Shown: positions 35,985 through 47,207 of the stretch, one piece after another
How positions within the stretch are numbered: position 1 is the first letter of the stretch
Layout of the letters: each line of letters starts with the position of its first letter
NCBI RefSeq assembly: GCF_000708595.2
Contig: NZ_JARP01000010.1
Span: forward strand, 1-64,000
Length of the DNA stretch: 64,000 bases
Source: Flavobacterium sp. KJJ
GTDB lineage: Bacteria; Bacteroidota; Bacteroidia; Flavobacteriales; Flavobacteriaceae
Direction of reading: 5' to 3'
Position numbers and translations under genes: made by a program
The notes under the pieces: generated by a model
Told to the model about the DNA's origin: nothing
The model's input: only the letters and a program-made list of their open reading frames with translations
Database searches by the model: none

Positions 35985-36145
35985 TACTAACATACTATTA
36001 AGTTTACACATAATTTTATATTTAATTATTAAAACCAACAACAAGTACCTGGACAAATGAATTGTTTGAATGTCATGTTTTGGGGCAAATACAATTCATC
36101 GCCAGATACTGTATATTAAAATGAATGAATTAGTAATCCTGGAAA

Positions 36146-37285
<1,140 letters not shown>

Positions 37286-37300
37286 TTAGATTTAAAAAAA

Positions 37301-38596
37301 TTATTTTACTGTTGGCGTTATAATTTGATAATTCCCACTAAGATGCATTAAACTGAAGAGATACATTAATCCATCATAATACGGATCGAAGTAACCATCT
37401 TCATACGGTTCCAGTTTCGCATTCCAAAGGGCATGAACAAAATCCATACTTGTTTTATCGGGATTGACAAGTGATGCTGTTGCCGAAGTCGCTACTAATC
37501 CTATGGAATGTCTGAGTTTTTTAACGGGACCAGCTTGCAGTATAAACTCTGGTTTAGAACCATCCAGATTAAATTGATCTTCAAAAGTGTCTAATCCTTT
37601 GGATCTAAGAAAATTTTGGAATTTTACGGCATATTCTTCCTGCCATTTTTTATCTTTTCCATACCACGTATAATCCATTGCAATATTCATAGGAACACGC
37701 CACGAATCATAACGAAATCCTCCAGGCATCCATGGTGTAGGATGTGGTTCTCCTGTGAATTCGGTGTAATCTGAATTTAGTCCTGTTACAGGATGAGTAG
37801 CTTTATGGAGAAAATTGCGAGACACATCGGCACATTCTTTATAAAATTGCTCGTGACCATCTTTAGCATACAAAGCCCATATTTCATAGAAGGCCGGAAC
37901 ATGATAAGATGGATCTGTCCAGTTATAACCTCCTCTTTCAGGCACAAAAGATATTTGCTTGTACTCCGTATTTATTATATTATGAATACCAGCTGTACCG
38001 TCTTTTTTCCACATAGCATCGAGTATTCTTCTGGCTTCCTTATAATAATTTATTCCGGTATCATTTCCCCATCTATTAGAAGCAAAAAGCAAACTGGTGA
38101 TATAGTATAATTCTCCATCTGAAGCAGAGCCGGGCGAATTTTGTTTTTTAGTTTCAGGGTTTACACTCCATGCAAAATAAGCTTCTCTTGGTCCTTCCTG
38201 ATGTTGCATGTATTTGACAGACCATCTCCAGATGCGGTCGAAAACCTCTTTTTTATTCATTTGAACAGCGACCATCATTCCATACGACATTCCCTCTGTA
38301 CGGGCATCTTTGTTTTTAACATCCGAAACATATCCTAAAGAATCACCTTCTTCAAAATACACTTTGTTTGGCCCTTCAAAAACGTCATAATAGGCTTTGG
38401 CTACTTTCTTATCTATTTCAGCCTGACTATAGCCTGCTTCCTTAAAAAGATTGCGGTACTTAGGTCTGGATTCTGATTTTTCTGCTTTCTTTTTAATTTG
38501 ACCAACGACCAAAACGGGTAAAATCAATCCGAACACCAATACCAAAACGTGAATCCTAATCAGAAATTCATTTGCAAAACTTTTATCTATTATCAT
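37301..38596 (-). CDS. GH8 reducing-end xylose-releasing exo-oligoxylanase (Rex-type)
   Basis: A 431-residue protein with an N-terminal hydrophobic export segment (residues 15-32). It follows Rex enzymes closely: YRNLFKEAGYSQAEI near residue 47, ARTEGMSYGMM with general acid Glu101, SASDGELYY near 158, and FRYDSWRVPMN with the likely base Asp297. Rex (EC 3.2.1.156) releases xylose from the reducing end of xylo-oligosaccharides. The product would pass to the pentose pathway, together with xylose freed by the GH43 enzyme encoded just upstream. The gap to GH43 is 11 bp. Confidence 0.9.
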   Translation of the reverse strand: MIIDKSFANEFLIRIHVLVLVFGLILPVLVVGQIKKKAEKSESRPKYRNLFKEAGYSQAEIDKKVAKAYYDVFEGPNKVYFEEGDSLGYVSDVKNKDARTEGMSYGMMVAVQMNKKEVFDRIWRWSVKYMQHQEGPREAYFAWSVNPETKKQNSPGSASDGELYYITSLLFASNRWGNDTGINYYKEARRILDAMWKKDGTAGIHNIINTEYKQISFVPERGGYNWTDPSYHVPAFYEIWALYAKDGHEQFYKECADVSRNFLHKATHPVTGLNSDYTEFTGEPHPTPWMPGGFRYDSWRVPMNIAMDYTWYGKDKKWQEEYAVKFQNFLRSKGLDTFEDQFNLDGSKPEFILQAGPVKKLRHSIGLVATSATASLVNPDKTSMDFVHALWNAKLEPYEDGYFDPYYDGLMYLFSLMHLSGNYQIITPTVK

Positions 38597-38607
38597 AATT
38601 TATCTTT

Positions 38608-40158
38608 TTAATATTTAATTCTAAACCAATCAAAATCAACATATCCTCCAGTATTTTTTGTCGCATAATTGAACAATCCAAAACGATAGCCCATAAAATG
38701 CGGAAGCGTATATTTCATTTTTAAAGTTTCGCCTATCGGGTTCCAAACTTTTCCATCGAGACTGTAGAAAAAATTGGCTTCATCTTTTTTGTTTGTAAAA
38801 TCACAATCAATTTTAAAATAAACCAGATTTTGATCTAAAGCAATTCGCTGTACTTCAACAGCTTTGTCTTTATTGGTATTTACCATTACTATTGATTTTT
38901 TGCCTTCTTCTACTTTCACTCCAACCAGTCCGTATTCTTTTTGTAAGGCAGATAATCCGGCAAAATCACCGTCCTTCATTTTAGAAATATCCAAAAAAAC
39001 AGAAGCTGAGCTTGCTGGACCAATTGTACGTTGTGTGAGTGTATTTCTTGCTAAGAGAAAATCAGTATCAATTCTTCCTGTTTTAAGGCGCAGGAATCCT
39101 TTTCTTTCTTTTAAAGACCAAAGTGTATTATCCGGATTGTGATTCCATTGCCAAACTAATGGCAGCACTTGTTCCCCTTTTTTGCGGTTGAATTCATCTG
39201 AGGCAACCAAATTCGGAATTAAGCTTTTACTTACTGGCAGATCTAATTTTTCAGGAACTTTTCCATTTTTGCCTAATATTGGCCAACCGTCTTCCCATTT
39301 TACAGGAACCAGATACGGAATTCTGCCAACAGCTCCATAATCGCGAAAAAGATAAGAGAACCATCGACCGTCGGGAGTGTCTATAAGTCCGCCCTGAGCA
39401 ACGCCTAAATCCTGTAAACCTACTTTTCCTTCCCATGGACCATTAATATTGTCAGCTCTATGAATTATTACAGTACGCATTCCGCCTTGGGGCCAGCAAA
39501 TATTAAACAGGTAATATTTTCCTTTTATTTTAAATAACTGAGAACCTTCTGCACCTAGCATAATATTGTTTCCAGCAGGTGCACTGGCGTTCTCTATAAT
39601 AACTTTATCCGGAACATTTTGCTTAATTCCGGTTAAATCATCATTGAGTTCAACCAGTTTGATTTTGCCTGCTCCGTAAATTAAATAAACCTTACCGTCA
39701 TCATCAAAAAACAAAGAATGGTCGTGATAATCCGGTTTAAAAGAAAATCTTTGCCAGTTCCCTTTTTCTATGTCTTTCGTTTTAAAAATATAGGTCTCAC
39801 CTGTAGTTTGTGCAAAAGTAGTCACATAATAAATTCCGTTATGAAAACGCAGACTACTTGCCCAGGAACCTCTTCCATACGTGCTTTTTCCTTCTGTTAA
39901 ATTTAATTCCGGCATATCTGCCAAAGTATCATAGGCATAATTGATGATTTTCCAATTGACAAGATCTGTCGATTTCATAATAGGCAAACCCGGACTCATG
40001 TGTATTGTAGTACTGCTCATATAATAATTTTCACCTACTCTGATTATGGACATATCAGGCACATCAGTAAAAAGTATTGGATTCTGGGCTTGCGCCAAAG
40101 TAACAGCCTGAATAAGCAAAACAAAAAAGACGAAAATGAACTTAATACCTTTTTTCAT
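38608..40158 (-). CDS. GH43 beta-xylosidase/arabinofuranosidase
   Basis: A 516-residue exported protein (signal ending ALAQAQ). The five-bladed propeller holds the GH43 triad: base Asp35 in FTDVPDMSIIR, modulator Asp146 in YHDHSLFFDDDG and acid Glu204 in LGAEGSQLF. The sequence resembles the group with a C-terminal beta-sandwich domain (about 320-516), which shapes the xylo-oligomer site. It likely cuts xylose or arabinose from xylo-oligosaccharides. It is the first gene of the GH43-GH8-CE1-GH9 operon, downstream of the predicted promoter at 40399-40428. Confidence 0.92.
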   Translation of the reverse strand: MKKGIKFIFVFFVLLIQAVTLAQAQNPILFTDVPDMSIIRVGENYYMSSTTIHMSPGLPIMKSTDLVNWKIINYAYDTLADMPELNLTEGKSTYGRGSWASSLRFHNGIYYVTTFAQTTGETYIFKTKDIEKGNWQRFSFKPDYHDHSLFFDDDGKVYLIYGAGKIKLVELNDDLTGIKQNVPDKVIIENASAPAGNNIMLGAEGSQLFKIKGKYYLFNICWPQGGMRTVIIHRADNINGPWEGKVGLQDLGVAQGGLIDTPDGRWFSYLFRDYGAVGRIPYLVPVKWEDGWPILGKNGKVPEKLDLPVSKSLIPNLVASDEFNRKKGEQVLPLVWQWNHNPDNTLWSLKERKGFLRLKTGRIDTDFLLARNTLTQRTIGPASSASVFLDISKMKDGDFAGLSALQKEYGLVGVKVEEGKKSIVMVNTNKDKAVEVQRIALDQNLVYFKIDCDFTNKKDEANFFYSLDGKVWNPIGETLKMKYTLPHFMGYRFGLFNYATKNTGGYVDFDWFRIKY

Positions 40159-40223
40159 GGCGTAAAGATTAAATTAAAAGAAACCTTTATCGAATTACAT
40201 ATCGTATAATTCCAGCGTAACGA

Positions 40224-40255
40224 AAAAGCCGAAAGTGTTTAAGCTTCCGGCTTTT
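40224..40255. terminator. Terminator-like hairpin in the GH43 leader
   Basis: AAAAGCCG (40224-40231) and CGGCTTTT (40248-40255) pair; with one mismatch the stem extends by three pairs. On the minus strand the stem is followed by TTTTT. It lies between the promoter at 40399-40428 and the GH43 ATG, so it could act as an attenuator; alternatively it serves the DUF255 gene whose stop is at 40790. Confidence 0.6.
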
Positions 40256-40398
40256 AATTTAAAAACTAACTCTTAAACTTAGTTATAAACCAATTTGTAA
40301 AATAACACTTATAACCAACATTAATTTTTAAACCTAAAATCATAATCTTCAATTGTATAGCAGTTACATTATAATAAATTTAATAAGTGTATTTATCA

Positions 40399-40428
40399 CA
40401 AATATAAATAAAAACAATTAATACACAA
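40399..40428 (-). promoter_or_regulatory. Predicted promoter of the xylan operon
   Basis: On the minus strand TATATTTG (40406 to 40399) is a perfect -7 element, with TTG (40428 to 40426) 19 bp upstream. Transcription would begin near 40392, giving a 234-nt leader. Confidence 0.55.
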
Positions 40429-40435
40429 CCGGTTG
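40426..40435. promoter_or_regulatory. CAACCGGTTG palindrome over the -33 box
   Basis: A perfect 10-bp palindrome with a central CCGG overlapping the predicted -33 element. LacI-family operators often have such a CG-centred core. No LacI-type gene is in the window, so the binder is unknown. Confidence 0.4.
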
Positions 40436-40789
40436 CTTAAATATTTATGGTTAGAATCATCAAAAAAAACTATATAAAAAACATTATAAATATTTTTTAT
40501 GTTAAAAAAATATACAATATCAGTTTATCGGGTGATTTTAATTAAGAAGTTTGACAATTTAAAGGGCTTACTGCATTTTCTATGAATAACTCGCAAAAGT
40601 TAAATCAAGAAACTTATTATCAATTAGTTGCAAATAATTACAATAAAAAATCTTACGCAATTACCATACAAAATGATTAAAACAATGAGGTGCCGTATCG
40701 AATAAAAAGATAATTTCGACTGATAATCGAAAAAAAAAGATTCTGCTAAAATTAAATTTATAAAAGACTTTTTAGTTTTAGGCATTGGT
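40436..40789. other. AT-rich intergenic stretch without recognised gene
   Basis: Between the xylan promoter and the DUF255 gene stop. I see no reading frame of useful length, RNA gene or repeat. Confidence 0.5.
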
Positions 40790-42907
40790 TCACTGCAAAC
40801 CATTCTTTATTTTAGCCACTACCACATTTATGTCTTTTTGAGGCATTTTGCAGGCTTTGTTCACGCAGACATAAATGTAAGTTTGATTCTCGACAAAACG
40901 ATTTTCTAAAATAGCAAGTTGACTTTCTTTAGTTGCTCCGGCAATAAGAATATTTGGCAAATAATAGCTTTGAAGTTGACTCGTTTTAATCAGAGCGTCT
41001 TTTCCGGAAATGGCAACTTCAAAATAATTGTTGGTATAATTCAGCATTAAATTCAGCCAATTATAATATTCGGTCGGTGCTTGTAAGGCATCTGCTTTAA
41101 TATTATTCAGCATCTGTTTTGCAGTTTTGCTATAAGTATCATTAGAATAATAATGTCCTAATAAAAATAGATTATTCGCCAGAATCGAATTAGAACCTGA
41201 AATTACATTATCCGGAATTTCCATTTTTCTGGTTATTAAATCTGCTGAAGCGTTAGATGTAAAATAAAACAGGCTCGACTTTTTATCCAAAAAATGAGTT
41301 ATCGTATAGTCCATTAATTGTTTCGCTTTATTGAGCCATTTTTCATCAAGTGTAATTTGATACACCTCAATAAAGGCATCTATAACCGTTGCATAATCTT
41401 CTGAAAAACCAGCGATACTGCTTTTGCCTTCTTTATAACTATGGTATAAACTTCCGTCTTTCTGGAGTTGATTATTCAAAATAAAATTGGCATTTTTTAA
41501 GGCAACTTCTTTATAATGCGGATTTTTAAATGCACAATAAGCATTAACATAAGCCTTTATCATTAAAGCATTCCATGAGGTTAAGGTTTTATCGTCTAAA
41601 TGAGGTTTTGCTCTTTTGTTTCTGGCTGTTAAAAGTATTTGCTTCCAATTTTTTACTTTAGAATCCATTTCTGTAACCTTCATTTTGTTTTTGATTGCAA
41701 AGTCTTTATCAGATTGTGTTCTAAATAAAACATAATTTCCATTTTCCCATAAACCCTTTTCATTTATGTTGAAATATTCCTGAAAAAGTAGAAAATCAGA
41801 TTTTAAAAGTGCCTGCAACTCCTCTTTTTTCCAAACATAATAAGCGCCTTCTTCTAATTTATTTGATTTGTTTTTACTGTCTGCATCTAAAGACGAATAA
41901 AAAGCACCATTGGAAGCCATCAGTTCTTTTTCTATAAAATTCAATGTTTCAATCACTGTTTTTTTATACAAATCATCTTTTGTTATCAAATACGCATCAG
42001 CATACAAACTCACTAATTGTGCATTGTCGTAAAGCATTTTTTCAAAATGAGGAATATGCCATTTTGAATCTACCGAATATCTGCAAAAACCACCGCCAAT
42101 TGGATCGTAAATTCCGCCATTAGCCATTTTTACAAGTGTTGTATTTACATAGGCTTGCGTCGCTTTGTCATTATTTTGAATACTGTAACGAAGGAGGAAA
42201 CTCAATGATCCTGGCATTGGAAATTTGGTATCACTAACTAAGCCGCCTTCTTTATAGTCTAATTCTTTTTGCCATAATTGTACGGCTTCAGAAAGTTCTG
42301 AATTTTTAAAATCAGGCTGACTATTATTAGCTGTGATTAATTGTGATTTCTGAATACCTGCCACTAATTTATCTGCATATTCACTGGCTTTCTCTGGATT
42401 TTTTTTATACAAATCAGAAAGTTCTGTTAAGGCTTTTGTCCATTCTTCTTTGGTAAAATAAGTCCCTCCAAAAATAGGGCGTCCATCAGGAAGTGCAATG
42501 CAATTTAGCGGCCATCCGCCTTTACCTGTCATTAGCTGAACGGCATTCATGTAAATTTGGTCAATATCGGGACGCTCTTCCCTATCCACTTTTATACTGA
42601 TAAAATTGTCATTCATCAATTTAGCTACTGCCTCATTTTCAAAACTTTCTTCTTCCATAACATGACACCAGTGACAAGCAGAATATCCTACAGAAATAAT
42701 AATAAGTTTATTCTCTGCTTTTGCTTTGCCCAATGTTTCCTGATTCCATGCTTTCCAATCAACAGGATTGTGTGCATGCTGCAAAAGATACGGACTTGTT
42801 TCATTAATTAAATCATTGGTATATTTGTGATATTCTTCAATATTCTGTTTTTTATTGCAACCAATAAAAAAGCAGGAAACGATCAATAAAAGATATAGAA
42901 TACGCAT
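40790..42907 (-). CDS. DUF255/YyaL-like thioredoxin-domain lipoprotein
   Basis: A 705-residue protein with lipobox FIGCNKK. The N-terminal DUF255 domain (about 30-195) is thioredoxin-like with [14 protein letters not shown] (a CxxC pair), [10 protein letters not shown] and GGWPLNC. The remainder forms an (alpha/alpha)6-barrel like that of AGE epimerases and GH families ([39 protein letters not shown]). Homologues include bacterial YyaL and human SPATA20; their reaction is not settled. Most homologues are cytoplasmic, so the lipoprotein form is notable. It stands alone between the xylan operon and the divergent GPH symporter. Confidence 0.9.
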   Translation of the reverse strand: MRILYLLLIVSCFFIGCNKKQNIEEYHKYTNDLINETSPYLLQHAHNPVDWKAWNQETLGKAKAENKLIIISVGYSACHWCHVMEEESFENEAVAKLMNDNFISIKVDREERPDIDQIYMNAVQLMTGKGGWPLNCIALPDGRPIFGGTYFTKEEWTKALTELSDLYKKNPEKASEYADKLVAGIQKSQLITANNSQPDFKNSELSEAVQLWQKELDYKEGGLVSDTKFPMPGSLSFLLRYSIQNNDKATQAYVNTTLVKMANGGIYDPIGGGFCRYSVDSKWHIPHFEKMLYDNAQLVSLYADAYLITKDDLYKKTVIETLNFIEKELMASNGAFYSSLDADSKNKSNKLEEGAYYVWKKEELQALLKSDFLLFQEYFNINEKGLWENGNYVLFRTQSDKDFAIKNKMKVTEMDSKVKNWKQILLTARNKRAKPHLDDKTLTSWNALMIKAYVNAYCAFKNPHYKEVALKNANFILNNQLQKDGSLYHSYKEGKSSIAGFSEDYATVIDAFIEVYQITLDEKWLNKAKQLMDYTITHFLDKKSSLFYFTSNASADLITRKMEIPDNVISGSNSILANNLFLLGHYYSNDTYSKTAKQMLNNIKADALQAPTEYYNWLNLMLNYTNNYFEVAISGKDALIKTSQLQSYYLPNILIAGATKESQLAILENRFVENQTYIYVCVNKACKMPQKDINVVVAKIKNGLQ

Positions 42908-43125
42908 ATATGAAATGAAAAAAGTATGAATAATGATGTTGATTTTCAGTTGTTTTTAAAATCAAAAGCTAAAATAGCAATTTAAATTTAATAGATTTAC
43001 TATAACCAAAGAATGCTTCAAATCTGCTATTAAAGGCTTCAAAATTGACAATCTTATTTCAACTTTCAAGCTATTTTTACATTTAACATTTTATAAAAAT
43101 GAAATGAAAACGAAGTACTATTTCA

Positions 43126-44664
43126 ATGATATATCGCTCTAAAATATTTTTTAATCAACACATGGGGATAAGCAGAAAAAAGTCAACCACTACATTGATA
43201 AGCAATACATCGCAAAAGCTTTCTGTACTGGAAAAAATAGGTTATGGTTTAGGAGATTTTGCGGCGAACTTGATTTTTCAGACTTTACTTACCTTTTTAG
43301 CTTTCTTTTATACTGATGTCTATAAAATTCCTGCCGGAACCGCCAGTATTATTATTTTTATTGGAGGCTTTATCGGCGCTTTTTTTAATATTATTATGGG
43401 CATTATAGCTGACCGTACCCACACGCGCTGGGGAAAATTCAGGCCTTGGATATTATGGACTGCCGTACCTTTTGGAATTGGTGCTGTTCTTTCTTTTTTG
43501 ACTCCTAATTTTGGCGAAAACGGTAAGATAATTTACACCTTGCTGACTTATTTTTTTCTTGTTATAATCTATTCAGCAAATAATTTACCCTATGTTGCTT
43601 TAAGTGGTGTTTTAACAGGAGATATGAAAGAAAGAAATAGTCTTTCATCCTATCGTTTTGTTGCTGTAATGATTGCGCAATTTATAATTCAGTCGCTCCT
43701 ATTGCCATTAGTTTTAATTTTTGGACATGGTGATAAAGCCGTTGGTTTTAAAAATACCATGATTCTCTTTGCAGTTATAGGAATCATTTGTTTTCTAATT
43801 ACTTTTTTTACCACCAAAGAAAGGATTATACCTGCAAGGCATCAAAAATCGTCAGTCAAACAGGATTTTGTCGATCTCACTAAAAATCGCCCGTGGCTGG
43901 TGATGTTACTGGTTACTATTTTGGTATTCATAACGTTGTCTTTAAAAGGTGGAATGTATGTTTTCTATTTCAAATATTATTTAGACCCTGTTGCGCAAAC
44001 CGTATTTTTAAAAGATATTGGTTTTACGGCGTTTATTAATGATCTTAATAATTCGTTAATAGCAATGGGATTAGTAGATTTTCAGTGGCCTGGAGATGTT
44101 CCTACATCTGCATTTAGTCTTTTTAATGCTGGCGGAATTCTTTTTATGATTTTAGGAATTTTATTTTCAAAATCGCTAGCAGACGCATTTGGCAAAAGAA
44201 ATATTTACATTACTTTCATTTTTTTGTCCGCTGTAAGCTTATTGCTTTTTAATTTTTATAGCAGAACTGCTATTGCAATGGTTTTTCTGACGCAATTAGT
44301 TCATGGTTTTATTTACGGAGTAACAATTCCGTTATTATGGGCTATGATTGCTGATGTAGCCGATTACAGTGAATGGAAGAACAATCGAAGAGCGACTGCA
44401 ACTGTTTTTTCGGCCATGCTTGTTGGATTGAAAATAGGAATCAGTATTGGCGGAGCGTTGGGTGCAGCATTTTTATCTAAATACGGATATGTAGCTGAAG
44501 AAGTCAATCAGGTTCCGGCAGCTGTAGAAGGAATTAAATTGTGCGTAAGCATCTATCCTGGATTTATATTCATTATAAGCGCTGTTCTGTTGTGCTTTTA
44601 CGTTATAGATAAAAATATGGAAATTGGCATTGAAAAAGAGCTAAAGGAAAGAAGAGAAAACTAA
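43126..44664 (+). CDS. GPH-family glycoside/pentoside:cation symporter
   Basis: A 512-residue, 12-helix inner-membrane protein of the glycoside-pentoside-hexuronide group: YGLGDFAANLIFQTL at the start of helix 1, GIIADRTHTRWGKFRPWIL between helices 2 and 3, ANNLPYVALSG in the middle and DVADYSEWKNNRRATA late in the second half. Relatives carry melibiose, xylosides or glucuronides with sodium or protons. Near the xylan operon and GH3 it likely imports xylo-oligosaccharides or beta-glucosides. The ATG at 43126 is used; one at 43162 is an alternative. It is transcribed away from the DUF255 gene. Confidence 0.92.
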   Translation: MIYRSKIFFNQHMGISRKKSTTTLISNTSQKLSVLEKIGYGLGDFAANLIFQTLLTFLAFFYTDVYKIPAGTASIIIFIGGFIGAFFNIIMGIIADRTHTRWGKFRPWILWTAVPFGIGAVLSFLTPNFGENGKIIYTLLTYFFLVIIYSANNLPYVALSGVLTGDMKERNSLSSYRFVAVMIAQFIIQSLLLPLVLIFGHGDKAVGFKNTMILFAVIGIICFLITFFTTKERIIPARHQKSSVKQDFVDLTKNRPWLVMLLVTILVFITLSLKGGMYVFYFKYYLDPVAQTVFLKDIGFTAFINDLNNSLIAMGLVDFQWPGDVPTSAFSLFNAGGILFMILGILFSKSLADAFGKRNIYITFIFLSAVSLLLFNFYSRTAIAMVFLTQLVHGFIYGVTIPLLWAMIADVADYSEWKNNRRATATVFSAMLVGLKIGISIGGALGAAFLSKYGYVAEEVNQVPAAVEGIKLCVSIYPGFIFIISAVLLCFYVIDKNMEIGIEKELKERREN

Positions 44665-44705
44665 ACTACCATCTTCTAAAAGAGTCATTAGGCATAATAA
44701 AAAAA

Positions 44706-44740
44706 CAGTAATATAGAGCTCCCCACAAACTATATTACTG
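44706..44740 (-). terminator. Intrinsic terminator of the GH3 gene
   Basis: CAGTAATATAG (44706-44716) and CTATATTACTG (44730-44740) make a perfect 11-bp stem with a 13-nt loop. On the minus strand seven T follow. It starts 48 nt beyond the GH3 stop at 44788; the convergent GPH gene ends on the other side at 44664. Confidence 0.8.
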
Positions 44741-44787
44741 CCAAAAAAATATCTAAAAACTTTTTTTGAGTGTTTAATAAAAAATAT

Positions 44788-46953
44788 TTATTGCACCATA
44801 ATAGCTAAACTATTCACAATATTTTCGGATGATGTACCCGTATAAAGTACAAATTCGCCGGGTTCAACTTTCCAGTCGTTACTTTTCTCGTCGTAGAAAG
44901 CCAAATCTTTTACTTTCATTTTTAAAGCAACTGTTTTTTCTTCTCCTGGTTTAAGGAAAATTTTATCGAATGCTTTTAATTCTTTTTTAGGCCTTAAAAC
45001 TGATGCCGTAGTTTGACCAGCGTACAATTGAACTACTTCTGCACCATTCGTTTTTCCAGTATTTTTGATAGTAAACTTCACTATTATTTCATCATTCACA
45101 CCATATACTTTTTTGTCAGAAGCAACATTAGAGATATCAAAGGTTGTATAAGACAGACCGTAACCAAAAGGATGTTGAGGTTTAATACCTTTGGTATCAA
45201 ACCAGCGATATCCTACCAGAATATCTTCCTCGTAATTTACTTTCAAATCATGTCCCGGATAAGCCCCTAAAGCATGCGCCGGCGATTGGCTTAAAGTAAC
45301 TGGTATCGTAAATGGTAATTTTCCTGAAGGAAATTCTTTGCCGCTCAACACATCAACAACTGCGTTACCCGCTTCCATTCCACCATACCAGCCCCAAACT
45401 ACTGCAGGTACGCGAGATTCAATACCTGCCAGTTCAAGCGGAGAACCTGCAATGATCACCACAATCGTTTTAGGATTGGCTTTCGCTACTTCCTGAATTA
45501 AAGTTTCTTGTCCATAAGGCAAACGCATATGCAATCTGTCAAATGATTCTGAATCAAAATCATGGTTCAAACCTGCAAAAATAATTGCTACATCTGATTT
45601 TTTGGCCTGAGCTACTGCTTCTTCAATTAATTTCCAATCTACCTTGTCGGTATTTAATTGACCATCACTGCTTCTCTCCACAACATGAGATTGTTTCTCG
45701 TAACCTTGTGCAAAATTAATTTGCATAGACTTTCCGAATTTAGCAGTCATAGCCTGAAATGGCGTTATTTCATATAAAGCTTTTATTTCTGAACTAAAGC
45801 CGCCGCCGCAATGTGTACGGGTTGCATTATCACCAATAATAGCTACAGATTTTATAGCATTCATATTCAATGGCAAAATTTGCTTTTCGTTTTTCAGTAA
45901 AACAACTGCTTCTACTGCCGAGCGATAGGCCGCTTGTTGGTGTTCTTTTGTATTTATAGAACCTGTAATTCGTGTTTTTGGATCTAAAACTTTCGTTTTA
46001 ATCATCACTCTCAGAATATTAGCTACTTTTTCATCTACTAGGCTTTCTTTTATTCGTCCTTCTTGTACTGCGTTAATCAAAGGATCTGCGAAATACCAGT
46101 CGTTATAATTTTCCTTTTCGGTTCCCATTTCTAAATCCAAACCTGCCAATGCTGCTTTTTCGGTACTATGAACAGCATCCCAGTCCGACATATAAACTCC
46201 TTTAAATTTAAATTCTTCCCGCAAAAGCGTTCGTCCCAAATAATCATTTTCAGTACAATAAGAACCTCTGAATTTATTATAGGCTCCCATAACTCCCAAG
46301 ACTCCGGCATCAACAACAGAAGATTTGAAACCCGGCAAATAAATTTCGCGTAAAGCCCGTTCACTCATGGTGACATCGACAACAAAACGATTTTGCTCCT
46401 GATTATTAGCTACAAAATGCTTTACACAGGCCGCAACATCCTGCGTTTGCAAAGCTTTAATATAATTAATAGAAAGCTGTGAAATAAGAAACGGATCTTC
46501 GCTCAAATATTCAAAATTTCGTCCGCAAAGTGGAGAGCGAATAATGTTGATTCCAGGACCAAGCAAAACATCTTTTTTGCGAAAACGTGCTTCTTCGCCT
46601 AAAACTATACCACGCTGTTTAGCTAGTTCTAAATTCCAGCTTGCAGCCATAGCGGTACCAGGAGGAAAACAGGTCGAAGCATCATCAGTTTGCCCAGCAT
46701 ATTGCCAATTATGACGATTCATTTCTGCTCTGACTCCATGCGGACCGTCAGACAAGGCCCATTCCGGAATTCCGAGATGCTTTACTTCTTCAGTATAAAA
46801 TTTAGAATTGCCATGCAGCATACCGACTTTTTCCTTTAAAGTCATTTTTTTAATTAACTTTTGAATTCTTTTTTCTGTCGTAGCATTTGTTTGCGAAAAA
46901 GAACTTTGAAAAAATACGGAAAACAAAGCCGCAGCTATAAATTTTAATTTCAT
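44788..46953 (-). CDS. GH3 beta-glucosidase/beta-xylosidase
   Basis: A 721-residue exported enzyme (signal ending SSFSQ). The GH3 N-domain carries VGMLHGNSKF, ALSDGPHGVRAE, the substrate-binding CVKHFVANNQEQNR and the nucleophile Asp in GVYMSDWDAVHS (about residue 255). The C-domain follows with VVLLKNEKQILPLN, then an FN3-like domain with FGYGLSYTTFD, KNTGKTNGAEVVQLY and RPKKELKAFDKI. It hydrolyses beta-glucosides or xylosides. It has its own terminator and a possible own promoter, so it is probably transcribed separately from the haloperoxidase-like operon upstream. Confidence 0.93.
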   Translation of the reverse strand: MKLKFIAAALFSVFFQSSFSQTNATTEKRIQKLIKKMTLKEKVGMLHGNSKFYTEEVKHLGIPEWALSDGPHGVRAEMNRHNWQYAGQTDDASTCFPPGTAMAASWNLELAKQRGIVLGEEARFRKKDVLLGPGINIIRSPLCGRNFEYLSEDPFLISQLSINYIKALQTQDVAACVKHFVANNQEQNRFVVDVTMSERALREIYLPGFKSSVVDAGVLGVMGAYNKFRGSYCTENDYLGRTLLREEFKFKGVYMSDWDAVHSTEKAALAGLDLEMGTEKENYNDWYFADPLINAVQEGRIKESLVDEKVANILRVMIKTKVLDPKTRITGSINTKEHQQAAYRSAVEAVVLLKNEKQILPLNMNAIKSVAIIGDNATRTHCGGGFSSEIKALYEITPFQAMTAKFGKSMQINFAQGYEKQSHVVERSSDGQLNTDKVDWKLIEEAVAQAKKSDVAIIFAGLNHDFDSESFDRLHMRLPYGQETLIQEVAKANPKTIVVIIAGSPLELAGIESRVPAVVWGWYGGMEAGNAVVDVLSGKEFPSGKLPFTIPVTLSQSPAHALGAYPGHDLKVNYEEDILVGYRWFDTKGIKPQHPFGYGLSYTTFDISNVASDKKVYGVNDEIIVKFTIKNTGKTNGAEVVQLYAGQTTASVLRPKKELKAFDKIFLKPGEEKTVALKMKVKDLAFYDEKSNDWKVEPGEFVLYTGTSSENIVNSLAIMVQ

Positions 46954-47038
46954 TTTATCTTTTTTAGAGGACCTTTTGGGTTCATTAAATAATTTAGATT
47001 GAATGTTAAATGGAAAATTCGCCTAATTAACAAGCTCC

Positions 47039-47046
47039 CAAAAATA
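47039..47046 (-). promoter_or_regulatory. Possible -7 box for the GH3 gene
   Basis: On the minus strand TATTTTTG fits TAnnTTTG, 86 nt upstream of the GH3 ATG at 46953. No good -33 element at the right distance was seen, so this is a weak call. Confidence 0.3.
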
Positions 47047-47207
47047 GCCGAATACAAAATATACGAATCCTACAAATCGAGCATTTTATATAAGAAATGA
47101 AGCAGAATTGCATTAAAAAATACATGAGCATATTATCTCTACAAAAAATTATAGTAAACATATAATCAGACCTGAAAATTCCATTCATTAGAAACTATTG
47201 CCAGCTA

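Noticed and set aside
35985-36056. Longer N-terminus for the GH9 protein
   Set aside because: The longest frame begins with TTG and would place a second hydrophobic stretch before the signal peptide; ATGs at 36011 and 35993 remain possible but less likely than 35984.
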